From the NCBI RefSeq assembly GCF_000716785.1, contig NZ_JNYY01000026.1:21520-85519 (forward strand): a stretch of 64,000 bases of DNA. Reading direction: 5' to 3'. Below, piece by piece: positions 15,641-23,377 of the stretch. A model generated the notes under the pieces. That model saw only the letters and a list, made by a program, of their open reading frames with translations. It did not search any database and was not told the origin of the DNA. A program made the position numbers and the translations under genes. The DNA is from Amycolatopsis vancoresmycina. Its GTDB lineage: Bacteria; Actinomycetota; Actinomycetes; Mycobacteriales; Pseudonocardiaceae. Within the stretch, counting starts at the first letter, position 1; each line of letters starts with the position of its first letter.

Positions 15641-16099
15641 ATGACGAATTCCCGCCTCAACTTCGCCAAGACCGCACCGAAGGCATTCAAGGCCCTGATC
15701 GGTTTCGACGCCGCCGCCCGCGCCGGGCTCGACCCCGCGCTGGTCGAGCTGGTCCAGATCCGCGCGTCGCAGCTCAACCGGTGCGCCTACTGCCTGCACA
15801 TGCACACCTCGGACGCCCGCAAGGCGGGCGAGAGCGAAGAGCGGCTGCACATGGTCGCGGTGTGGCACGAGGCCGCGCCCTTCTTCAGCGAGAAGGAGCA
15901 GGCGGCGTTGGCACTGACCGAAGCGGTCACGCAGATCTCGGGCGGTGTCCCCGACGACGTCTACGCCCGGGCGCTCGCGGAGTTCGGCGAGGAGGAGCTG
16001 GCGCAGCTGCTCGCGCTGATCTTCACGATCAACACGTGGAACCGGATCGCCATCGCGACGGCGAAGGTGCCGGGCACGGACGAGCGCGGGGCGCGGTGA
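15641..16099 (+). CDS. Carboxymuconolactone decarboxylase/AhpD-like protein
   Basis: 152 residues of the AhpD/CMD family. NRCAYCLHMHTSDARKAG contains the CxxC-x3-H redox/proton-relay centre of the peroxidase-type members. KEQAALALTEAVTQ and LIFTINTWNRIAIAT are the other two family signatures. Family members are alkylhydroperoxidases or thiol-disulfide proteins; gamma-carboxymuconolactone decarboxylases lack the CxxC, so a redox role is favoured. The start is the ATG 7 nt after TAGATT. Divergent from a MocR-type regulator, a pairing that is common in actinomycetes. Confidence 0.85.
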   Translation: MTNSRLNFAKTAPKAFKALIGFDAAARAGLDPALVELVQIRASQLNRCAYCLHMHTSDARKAGESEERLHMVAVWHEAAPFFSEKEQAALALTEAVTQISGGVPDDVYARALAEFGEEELAQLLALIFTINTWNRIAIATAKVPGTDERGAR

Positions 16100-16110
16100 G
16101 TGGCGCCTGG

Positions 16111-16153
16111 CTGAGCAGCCCCCGATTTCCACGCTAGCGGAAGGCACCGACAG
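16111..16153. repeat. 43-bp dispersed intergenic repeat, copy 2
   Basis: 40 of 43 bases are identical to 4728-4770. It begins 12 nt after the stop of the AhpD-like gene and precedes a strong hairpin. Unlike copy 1 it is wholly intergenic. Confidence 0.8.
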
Positions 16154-16172
16154 AAACCGGGGCCGCCGCAAC

Positions 16173-16213
16173 GCGGAAGGACCACCATCCCCCGGCGATG
16201 GTGGTCCTTCCGC
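16173..16213. terminator. Bidirectional terminator hairpin
   Basis: A perfect 17-bp stem, beginning GCGGAAGGACC and closing with GGTCCTTCCGC, with a 7-nt loop. It sits between the convergent AhpD-like and MFS genes, 10 nt from the MFS stop. It can terminate transcription from both sides. Confidence 0.85.
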
Positions 16214-16222
16214 TTCTTCCGG

Positions 16223-17680
16223 TCAGTCCGCGAGCGCCAGCAGGTCCTCTTCCACGATCGGCTCCGCCGCCGGCCGCTTCCGGGCCACCAGGCCGCTCGC
16301 CGCGATCAGCAGGCCCAGCACCGCGATCCCGGTGACCACGCTCAGCGCCGGCGTCAGCCCGGTCAGCAGCGCGGCCGGAGACGCCTCGCGGCCGCCGTTC
16401 GCGGTCAGGACCGCCGTCACCACCGCCAGGCCGATCGCGCCGCCCACCTGCAGGGACGTGTTCAGCAGGCCGCCGGCCAGGCCCTGCTCGTCGTCCGGGA
16501 TCCCGGCCGTGGCCTGGATGTTCAGTGACGAGAACGCCAGCGTGAAGCCGATCCCCAGCAGGATCATGCTCGGCAGCACGCTGCCCGCGTAGCCCGAGTG
16601 CTCGTCGATGCGCAGGAACAGCGCGTAGCCGATGACGTGCGCCACCACGCCCGCGAAGATCGTGCGGGGTGTGCCGACCCGGTCGATCAGCGGCTCGATG
16701 CGCGGGGACCCGAAGGCCACGATCAGCGCCGCCGGCAGGAAGCCCAGCGCCGTCTGCAACGCCGACCAGCCGAGGACTCGCTGCAGGTAGAGCATCACCA
16801 CGAACTGGAAGCCGATGTACGCGCCGAAGAACAGCGCGCCGCCGAGGTTGGCGCGGGCCAGCGGGCCCGAGCGCAGGATGCCCAGGCGCAGCAGCGGGTG
16901 GCGGCTGCGCTTCTCGATGACCACGAACGTCACCAGCAGCGCGAGCGCGACGGCGAACGTGATCAGCGTGCGCGGGGCCGCCCAGCCGATCTCCGGCGCC
17001 TCCACCACGCCGAACACCAGCAGCAGCGAGCCGGCCGCGCCGGTGATGGCGCCCGGGAAGTCGTAGCCGCCACCCTGCTCGGCGCGGTACGACGGGATCA
17101 GCTTCCACGCGGCGGCCAGCGCCACCAGTGCGATCGGCGCGGGCAGCAGGAACGTCCAGCGCCAGCCGACCTCGGTCAGCAGGCCGGAGAACACGAGACC
17201 GGCGGAGTAGCCGCTGGCGCCGAACACGGCGAAGATGCTGATCGCCTTGTTGCGGGCCGGGCCCTCCTGGAACGTCGTGGTGATGATGGACAGCGCGGCC
17301 GGCGCCGTGAACGCAGCGGCCAGGCCCTTGACGAACCGGCTCGCGATGAGCAGCGCGCCGTCGTCGACGAGCCCGCCGAGCAGCGAGGCCAGCGCGAAGA
17401 CCGCGACGGCGACGAGGAACACGCGGCGGCGGCCGAGCAGGTCGGCGGTGCGGCCGCCGAGCAGCAGCAGCCCGCCGTAACCGAGCACGTAGCCGCTGAC
17501 GACCCACTGCAGCGCGTTGGTGGACAGGCCGAGGTCGGCCTGGATGGCCGGGAGCGCGACCCCGACCATCGACACGTCGAGCGCGTCGAGGCCGATGACG
17601 ATCGAGACGGTGAGCAGGACACCCCAGAGACGTGCGTCCCACCGCGTTGAAGTGGTGGACAAGGACACCGAAGAGCTCAT
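16223..17680 (-). CDS. MFS multidrug exporter, DHA2 family (14 TM)
   Basis: 485 residues with about 14 membrane helices. GGRTADLLGRRRVF at residues ~75-88 is MFS motif A between helices 2 and 3. LDALDVSMVGVALPAIQADL in helix 1 is typical of DHA2 drug:H+ antiporters (motif D1). The ATG is 7 nt downstream of TAATGT, with TGGACA 17 nt further upstream, a good leaderless promoter. It is divergent from a MarR regulator with a five-unit operator array between them, so export is probably induced by a MarR ligand. The compound exported cannot be told from sequence. Confidence 0.88.
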   Translation of the reverse strand: MSSSVSLSTTSTRWDARLWGVLLTVSIVIGLDALDVSMVGVALPAIQADLGLSTNALQWVVSGYVLGYGGLLLLGGRTADLLGRRRVFLVAVAVFALASLLGGLVDDGALLIASRFVKGLAAAFTAPAALSIITTTFQEGPARNKAISIFAVFGASGYSAGLVFSGLLTEVGWRWTFLLPAPIALVALAAAWKLIPSYRAEQGGGYDFPGAITGAAGSLLLVFGVVEAPEIGWAAPRTLITFAVALALLVTFVVIEKRSRHPLLRLGILRSGPLARANLGGALFFGAYIGFQFVVMLYLQRVLGWSALQTALGFLPAALIVAFGSPRIEPLIDRVGTPRTIFAGVVAHVIGYALFLRIDEHSGYAGSVLPSMILLGIGFTLAFSSLNIQATAGIPDDEQGLAGGLLNTSLQVGGAIGLAVVTAVLTANGGREASPAALLTGLTPALSVVTGIAVLGLLIAASGLVARKRPAAEPIVEEDLLALAD

Positions 17681-17687
17681 GGCGGCG

Positions 17688-17757
17688 ACATTACATGCAC
17701 GCGCATCTAATGTCCAAGCATTTAATGTGTTTGCATCTGATGCCCGCGCATGCTAAG
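17688..17757. promoter_or_regulatory. Five-unit MarR operator array spanning two divergent promoters
   Basis: Units CATTACATG, CATCTAATG, CATTTAATG, CATCTGATG and CATGCTAAG begin at 17689, 17704, 17719, 17734 and 17749, exactly 15 bp apart. The first four share CAT-N3-ATG dyad ends; the last is degenerate. Unit 1 overlaps the exporter -10 (TAATGT on the minus strand; its -35 is TGGACA, 17-bp spacer). Unit 5 overlaps the marR -10 (TAAGTT; its -35 is TTGCAT, 17-bp spacer). Binding would occlude both promoters. Confidence 0.75.
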
Positions 17758-17766
17758 TTGGTCGCC

Positions 17767-18141
17767 GTGAGCGACGTCGCCGAGCAGGAACTGGTCCAGG
17801 AGTGGCACGAGCTGCTGGCCCGCTACTCGGCCGTGTTCAGCACCATGGAGTGCCGCCTGCAGGAGCGCCACGGCATCGGCGCGAACGAGTTCGAGGCCCT
17901 CGAGCGCCTCGCGACGTGCGACTTCAAGTGCCGCTCGGCCGACCTCACCGGCGCGATCCACCTCAGCCAGAGCGCCACGTCCCGCCTGGTCGCCCGCCTG
18001 GAGAAGGAGGGCCTGGTCGAGCGCGCGCTGTGCGAAGTGGACCGGCGCGGCATCTTCGTCACGATCACCGACGCCGGCCGCGAGAAGTACCTCGCGGCGA
18101 AGCAGACGCACCGCGAGGTGCTGCAGGAAACGCTGCGCTAG
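17767..18141 (+). CDS. MarR family transcriptional regulator
   Basis: 124 residues. A winged helix (SADLTGAIHLSQSATSRLVARLEKEGLVERALCEVDRRG region, residues ~58-98) ends in the MarR wing motif DRRGIFVTITDAGREKY. Four Cys residues (in MECRL, ATCDFKC and ALCEV) could allow thiol-based sensing, but this is inference. The GTG start is preferred because it lies exactly 7 nt after TAAGTT; in-frame ATGs further upstream run through the operator array. Likely autorepressor and repressor of the divergent MFS exporter. Its 3' end overlaps the htrA 3' end by 4 nt. Confidence 0.88.
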   Translation: MSDVAEQELVQEWHELLARYSAVFSTMECRLQERHGIGANEFEALERLATCDFKCRSADLTGAIHLSQSATSRLVARLEKEGLVERALCEVDRRGIFVTITDAGREKYLAAKQTHREVLQETLR

Positions 18142-19475
18142 CCGACCGGCCCTTCGACGGCCTTCACCGGCATCTGCTGCTGCCCGCCACCGGCCGTGGT
18201 CACGCTCAACGTCAGCTGGTCACCCGGGTGGTGGGTGTCCATCACGTTCGTCAGCGTCGTCGCCGAGTCCACCGGCCGGCCGTCGATCGCCGTGATGACG
18301 TCCCCGGCCGCCAGGCCCGCCTTCTGCGCCGGGCCGCGCTGGACCACCTCGCGGACCCGCGCGCCGCCCTGGCCGTCCGAGACCGAGACGCCGATGAACG
18401 CCGTCTTGCCGATGTGGATCTTGTCCGACGCCGTCCCCGCGACGATCTTGTGCGCGATGTCGACGGCCTGGTTGATCGGGATGGCGAAGCCCTGCCCGGT
18501 GCCGCCGCTGCGGCGGCCGTTCAGCTGGTAGCCGGTGGACGCCGCGGTGTCGACGCCGATGACCTGGGCGTCCGCGTTGACCAGCGGGCCGCCGGAGTCG
18601 CCCGACTCGATGTTCGCCCGGACCTGGATCAGGCCGGTGAGCTGCTCGGACGACCCGCTGGACTCGTCGGAGGCGGTGATCGACTGGTCCAGCGCCGTCA
18701 CCGTGCCCGGCGCGGCCACCGGGTCGCCGCCGCGGCCACCGGCGTTGCCGAGCCCGAGGATCTGGTCGCCGACCGCGACCTTCGACGAGTCGCCGATGGT
18801 CGCGGTGGGCAGCCCGGACGCGCCCCGCAGCTGGATGACGGCGACGTCTTCGGTGCGGTCGTAGCCGAGCACGTCCGCCTGGTAGGTGTCCCCGGTGCCG
18901 ATGCTGGTCACCTTGATGCTGGTCGCGCCGGCGACGACGTGGTTGTTGGTGAGCACCTCGCCGTCGGCGGTGAGCACGATGCCGGTGCCGGCCGCGGCCG
19001 CGCCCTGCAGCCCCAGCTCGGTGTTGATGTTCACGATGGCCGGGTTGACCTTCGCCGACACGGCGTCGACGTCGAGCACCGTCTTGGCCGCACTGGGCTG
19101 GCCGGAGAAGCCGAAGTTCTGGTTGCCGCCCGCGGTGGGCGCGTTCGCCCCCGAGATCAGGTGCCCGATCCCGAGCCCGGCGACCACGGCCAGCGCGATC
19201 GCCACGACCGCCACGGTCAGCGCGCGGAACGGGTGCCGCCGGCGCGGCGGGGGCTGGTAGGCGGGCGGCGGGTAGGCGTAGCCCGGCTGGGTGTAGGGCT
19301 GCTGCGGGTACGGGCGTCCCCACTGGTCACGGGGCTGGTCGTACGGCGGCTGGGCGTAGTACCCCGGCTCCTGCGGGTAGCCGTTCCGGCCGTAGTAATC
19401 GGACGAGTACCCGCCCTGGCCGTAGCCGTACGGGTACTCGCCGCCGCCTTGCGGTCCTCGGTCGTACTCGCTCAT
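18138..19475 (-). CDS. HtrA/DegP-type serine protease with PDZ domain
   Basis: 445 residues. A ~78-residue cytoplasmic N-terminus rich in Tyr/Pro/Gly/Gln is followed by one membrane helix (residues ~82-104). An extracytoplasmic trypsin-like domain contains the catalytic triad: His in TNNHVVAG, Asp in TEDVAVIQL, Ser in SGDSGGPLV. A C-terminal PDZ domain spans residues ~350-440 (AGLAAGDVITAIDGRPV). It would degrade or refold misfolded envelope proteins. Upstream lies a sequence resembling an ECF (SigE-like) promoter, GGAAA-N15-CGTT, and an 8-bp inverted repeat, consistent with envelope-stress control. The mature region carries no Cys. Confidence 0.92.
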   Translation of the reverse strand: MSEYDRGPQGGGEYPYGYGQGGYSSDYYGRNGYPQEPGYYAQPPYDQPRDQWGRPYPQQPYTQPGYAYPPPAYQPPPRRRHPFRALTVAVVAIALAVVAGLGIGHLISGANAPTAGGNQNFGFSGQPSAAKTVLDVDAVSAKVNPAIVNINTELGLQGAAAAGTGIVLTADGEVLTNNHVVAGATSIKVTSIGTGDTYQADVLGYDRTEDVAVIQLRGASGLPTATIGDSSKVAVGDQILGLGNAGGRGGDPVAAPGTVTALDQSITASDESSGSSEQLTGLIQVRANIESGDSGGPLVNADAQVIGVDTAASTGYQLNGRRSGGTGQGFAIPINQAVDIAHKIVAGTASDKIHIGKTAFIGVSVSDGQGGARVREVVQRGPAQKAGLAAGDVITAIDGRPVDSATTLTNVMDTHHPGDQLTLSVTTAGGGQQQMPVKAVEGPVG

Positions 19476-19510
19476 GCACAGCTCCAGCTCTCGACAAGCC
19501 TCCGGCCCCT

Positions 19511-19543
19511 CCAGGAAACGCCTCGATCCTGAGAATTTCCTGG
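19511..19543 (-). promoter_or_regulatory. Upstream region of htrA: inverted repeat and possible ECF promoter
   Basis: CCAGGAAA and TTTCCTGG are separated by 17 nt. Read on the minus strand the right arm supplies GGAAA and, 15 nt later, CGTT overlaps the left arm, resembling extracytoplasmic-function sigma promoters. Short motifs like these arise by chance, so confidence is low. Confidence 0.3.
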
Positions 19544-19621
19544 TGGGGTTCCGTGGAGTTGCTGTGGATGTACCCGTTCGAGCCCCGCGCGCGACCGGAC
19601 GTGACCGGCGTTACGCCCGGT

Positions 19622-22057
19622 TCACCGCCGGATCCGCTCCATGCCGGGGTCGACCAGCGGCTCGGCGGCCACCGTGGCCGCGACCCGGCGCCCGAAGTAC
19701 TCGATCTCCACGCTGCTGCCGATCTCCGCCGACGCCGGGAGCCACGCGTAGGCGATCGGCCGCCCGACGGTGTACCCGTACGCAGCGCTCGTGACGTACC
19801 CCGAGGGCACGCCGTCGACGAACACCGGTTCCTTGCCCAGCACGACCGTGCGGCCGTCGTCGATCGTCAGGCACCGCAGCCGCCGCGACGCCGTTTCCTC
19901 GCTGCGCCCTTCGATGGCCTCCCGGCCCAGGAACGCACCCTTCGCGGGCCGGACCGCGAACGCCAGCCCGGCCTGGTACGGGTCGTGCTCGGTGGTCATG
20001 TCGGTGCCCCACAGCCGGTAGCCCTTCTCCAGCCGCAGGCTGTTGAACGCCGCCCGCCCGGCCGCGATGACACCGAGGGGCTGCCCGGCCGCCCACAGCG
20101 CGTCCCACAGCCGGAGGCCGTTGTCCGCGCTCGTGTAGATCTCCCAGCCGAGTTCGCCCACATAGGACAGTCGCATCGCGACCACCGGGACCCCGGCGAT
20201 CCGCGCCTTGCGCGCCCGGAAGTACTTCAGCCCGGTGTGCGAAAAGTCCTCCTGGGACAGCGGCTGCACGAGGTCGCGCGCGAGCGGGCCCCACACGCCG
20301 ATGCAGCACGTGCCACCGGTGATGTCCCGGACCCGCACCCCGGCCGGCGCGTGCTTGACGAAGTGGTCGACGTCGATGTTCCCGTTGATCCCGACCTGGA
20401 ACACCTCCGGCTCGAGCCGCGCGACCGTGACGTCGCTCCGCACGCCGCCCACGGCGTCCAGCATCAGCGTGTACGTCACCGAACCCACCGACTTGTCCAG
20501 CTGGTTGGTGGTCAGCGACTGCAGCAACTCCAGCGCACCCGGCCCGCCGATCTCCACGCGCTTCAACGGTGTCATGTCGTACAACGCGACGCCGTTGCGC
20601 GTCTGCCACGCTTCGGCCGCGGCGATCGGCGAGTGGAACTGCGCCGACCACGAGTCCCGCGCGGGCGGCAGGGCGTCGTGCGGCAGCTTCTTCAGCAGCG
20701 GCGCGTTGGCCTCGAACCAGTGCGGCCGCTCCCAGCCGCCCGCCTCCAGGAACACCGCGCCCAGCTCACGCTGCCGTGCGTGGAACGGCGTCACCCGCAG
20801 GTCGCGCGGCGAAAGCTTGGGCTGCAGCGGGTGCAGGATGTCGTAGACCTCGACGAAGTTCTGCTGTGCGGTCTCGCTCACGTACGACGGCGCGAGCTGG
20901 ACCTCCTCGAACCGGTGGACGTCGATGTCGTGGGTGTCCACTTCGGAATGCCCGGCGACGAGGAGTTCGGCGACGGCCTTGGCGATGCCCGCGGAGTGCG
21001 TCACCCAGATCGCCTCGGCCAGCCAGAACCCGCGGACGTCGGCCGACTCGCCGACCAGCGACTGGCCGTCCGGGGTGAAGGAGAAGATGCCGTTGAAGCC
21101 CTCTTCGACCTTGGTCCCGCCCAGCGCGGGCAGCAACAGCTTGCTCTCCTCCCACGACGGCGCGAAGTCGTCCTCGGTGAAGGGCAGCATGGACGGCATG
21201 GCCGTCTCGGTCACCGTAGGATCCAAAGTGGACTCTTCGACCGGCATCGGGCGGTGGGCGTAGGAGCCGATGCCGAGCCGGTCGACGTGCTCGCGGAAGT
21301 ACAGGTCCTGGTCCTGGTGGCGCAGGATCGGCAGGCTCGCCTCGACCGCTTCGGTGTTGCGCCCGACCAGTTCGTCGACCCGCCCGGTCTTGACGTACTG
21401 GTGGGCCAGCGGCAGCAGCGGCACGTCCATGCCCACCATGGCACCGATCTCCCGGCCCCAGAACCCCGCGCACGAGACGACGACGTCGGCCGGGAAGTCG
21501 CCCTGGCCGGTCCGGACGCCGGTGACGCGCCCGCCCTCCTGAAGGACGTCGGTGACCTTTGTGGACCCGAGGAACCGGGCGCCGCGCGAAGTCGCGCGCG
21601 AGGCGAGGACCTCGACGGCTTTCGCGGCTCGCGCGAGGCCGTCGGACGGGACGTGCAGCGCGCCGAAGATCCGGGAGCCGTCGAGGAGCGGCCAGCGGCG
21701 GACGCACTCATCGGCGTCGATGAGCGAACCCGGCACGCCCCACGACGTCGCCCAGCCGTGCTTGCGCTTGAGGTCCTCCCAGCGGGCCGGGGTGGTGGCC
21801 ACCTCCATGCCGCCGACCTGGAGGAAGCAGTCCAGCTCCAGCAGCTTCGAAACGGTGTACTTCGCGAAGTCCGTCATCGCCTTGGACGCGTTGGTCTGGA
21901 ACACCAGCCCGGGCGCGTGCGAGGTGGACCCGCCGGTGCGCGGCAGCGGGCCCCGGTCGAGCACGGTGACGTCGGTCCAGCCGCGGGCGGTCAGCTCGTC
22001 GGCGAGGTTCGCGCCGACGATGCCGGCGCCGATGATCACGACCTTCGGTGCACTCAT
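19622..22057 (-). CDS. Dimethylglycine dehydrogenase-type FAD/GcvT enzyme
   Basis: 811 residues. N-terminal DAO-type FAD domain: VVIIGAGIVGANLADEL, then GSTSHAPGLVFQ, whose His is at the position of covalent FAD attachment in dimethylglycine/sarcosine dehydrogenases. A central FAO_M region leads to a C-terminal folate-binding GcvT module from ~residue 430 with GVWGPLARDLVQ and LGWEIYTS, ending in a GCV_T_C barrel. The family demethylates dimethylglycine or sarcosine, passing the methyl as formaldehyde to tetrahydrofolate. Since sarcosine oxidase is encoded just upstream, dimethylglycine is the likely substrate. The start has an AAGGAG site; last gene of the sox operon, 13 nt after purU. Confidence 0.88.
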   Translation of the reverse strand: MSAPKVVIIGAGIVGANLADELTARGWTDVTVLDRGPLPRTGGSTSHAPGLVFQTNASKAMTDFAKYTVSKLLELDCFLQVGGMEVATTPARWEDLKRKHGWATSWGVPGSLIDADECVRRWPLLDGSRIFGALHVPSDGLARAAKAVEVLASRATSRGARFLGSTKVTDVLQEGGRVTGVRTGQGDFPADVVVSCAGFWGREIGAMVGMDVPLLPLAHQYVKTGRVDELVGRNTEAVEASLPILRHQDQDLYFREHVDRLGIGSYAHRPMPVEESTLDPTVTETAMPSMLPFTEDDFAPSWEESKLLLPALGGTKVEEGFNGIFSFTPDGQSLVGESADVRGFWLAEAIWVTHSAGIAKAVAELLVAGHSEVDTHDIDVHRFEEVQLAPSYVSETAQQNFVEVYDILHPLQPKLSPRDLRVTPFHARQRELGAVFLEAGGWERPHWFEANAPLLKKLPHDALPPARDSWSAQFHSPIAAAEAWQTRNGVALYDMTPLKRVEIGGPGALELLQSLTTNQLDKSVGSVTYTLMLDAVGGVRSDVTVARLEPEVFQVGINGNIDVDHFVKHAPAGVRVRDITGGTCCIGVWGPLARDLVQPLSQEDFSHTGLKYFRARKARIAGVPVVAMRLSYVGELGWEIYTSADNGLRLWDALWAAGQPLGVIAAGRAAFNSLRLEKGYRLWGTDMTTEHDPYQAGLAFAVRPAKGAFLGREAIEGRSEETASRRLRCLTIDDGRTVVLGKEPVFVDGVPSGYVTSAAYGYTVGRPIAYAWLPASAEIGSSVEIEYFGRRVAATVAAEPLVDPGMERIRR

Positions 22058-22070
22058 GGCGGAACTCCTT

Positions 22071-22913
22071 CTACCGGAACACAACAGTGCTGTTGCCGTT
22101 GAGCAGGACGCGGCGCTCGCAGTGCCACCGCACCGCGCGGGAGAGGGCGAGGGCTTCGGCGTCGCGGCCGACGGTCACGAGCTCGCGTGGCGAGTACGTG
22201 TGGTCGACGCGCTGGACCTCCTGCTCGATGATCGGGCCCTCGTCGAGGTCGGGCGTGACGTAGTGCGCGGTCGCGCCGACGTACTTGACGCCGCGGTCGT
22301 AGGCCTGGTGGTAGGGCTTGGCGCCCTTGAACCCGGGCAGGAACGAGTGGTGGATGTTGATCGCACGGCCTTCGAGCTTCTGGCACAGCTCGTTCGACAG
22401 CACCTGCATGTACCGGGCCAGCACGACCAGGTCGGCTTCGTACTCCCCGACCAGGTCGAGGAGCCGTTGCTCGGCCTCCGGCTTGGTGTCCGGGGTGACC
22501 GGGACGTGCACGAACGGCACTCCGGCCGCCTCGGCCATCGGCCGCAGGTCCTCGTGGTTGGACACGACGACGGCGATCTCCGCGCCGAGGCCGCCGGCCC
22601 GCCAGCGGAAGAGCAGGTCGTTGAGGCAGTGCCCGAACTTCGAGACCAGCACCAGGATCCGCGGCGGGGTTCCGTCGGAGAACCCGAACTCCATGCCGAA
22701 GTCCACGGCCACCGGCGCGAACGCGTGGGTGAGGTCGTCCACAGTGGTCTCTTCGGTGCAGGTGAACGACGTGCGCAGGAACAGCGACCCGCGGACGTCG
22801 TCGTCGAACTGCTGGTGCTCGACGATGTCGCAGCCCTGCCCGACGAGGAACGTCGTGACGGCGTGCACGATGCCCGCGCGTTCCGGGCACTTGAGCGTCA
22901 GGGTGAAGGTCAC
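22071..22913 (-). CDS. purU: Formyltetrahydrofolate deformylase
   Basis: 280 residues. An N-terminal ACT-like regulatory domain (FTLTLKCPERAGIVHAVTTF) is followed by the formyltransferase fold from ~residue 85. Key elements: VVSNHEDLRPMAE, INIHHSFLPGFKGAKPYHQA with the catalytic His, and ATAHYVTPDLDEGPII with the catalytic Asp. It hydrolyses 10-formyl-THF to formate and THF. In this operon that would regenerate THF loaded with the one-carbon units released by dimethylglycine and sarcosine demethylation. The GTG start overlaps the soxG stop (GTGA), indicating translational coupling. Confidence 0.93.
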   Translation of the reverse strand: MTFTLTLKCPERAGIVHAVTTFLVGQGCDIVEHQQFDDDVRGSLFLRTSFTCTEETTVDDLTHAFAPVAVDFGMEFGFSDGTPPRILVLVSKFGHCLNDLLFRWRAGGLGAEIAVVVSNHEDLRPMAEAAGVPFVHVPVTPDTKPEAEQRLLDLVGEYEADLVVLARYMQVLSNELCQKLEGRAINIHHSFLPGFKGAKPYHQAYDRGVKYVGATAHYVTPDLDEGPIIEQEVQRVDHTYSPRELVTVGRDAEALALSRAVRWHCERRVLLNGNSTVVFR

Positions 22914-23377
22914 GGCACGTACTCCAGGCTCGCATCGGCCAGCCACGCCCCGAAGTAGTCCGAAAAGGACTGTCGCACGAGGATCGTGTAACCCTCGTCC
23001 CGGACCATCAGCACGATCCCGGTGCGGGCGAACAAGGTCTGCACGCACGTGCCCGGGGGCGACACCTCCAGGTCGATCGAGCACCCGTGCGCCAGCACGT
23101 CGGTCGCGTGCTCGCCGGTCAGCCGCACGACGTTGCGCTGCGCCGAGACGTCCACCACGGCGTCGCTCTCCCGGGCGAGGGCCGCTTCCAGCTCGGCTTG
23201 GCGGCCGGGTCCGGCGAGCACGAGGTACTCGTCGGGGCCCATCCAGAGGACGTCGACGCCGTTGCCGCTGGTGAAGGTGCACGGGGCGGGCAGGGGGACG
23301 CCGAGGAGCGACTCGCCCTCGCGGAGGCGGACGGTGAGCTGGGTGCGGACCTTCTCTTCGGCGATGTCAACCGTCAC
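22910..23377 (-). CDS. soxG: Sarcosine oxidase gamma subunit
   Basis: 155 residues with the GcvT-like fold of SoxG. LWMGPDEYLVLAG, VVDVSAQRNVVRLTGEHATDVLAHGCSIDLE (residues ~75-105) and the C-terminal VRQSFSDYFGAWLADASLEY are recognisable family blocks. It is the small structural subunit of the heterotetrameric enzyme that oxidises sarcosine to glycine with 5,10-methylene-THF formation. Its start overlaps the soxA end by 11 nt, and its stop overlaps the purU start. Confidence 0.88.
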   Translation of the reverse strand: MTVDIAEEKVRTQLTVRLREGESLLGVPLPAPCTFTSGNGVDVLWMGPDEYLVLAGPGRQAELEAALARESDAVVDVSAQRNVVRLTGEHATDVLAHGCSIDLEVSPPGTCVQTLFARTGIVLMVRDEGYTILVRQSFSDYFGAWLADASLEYVP

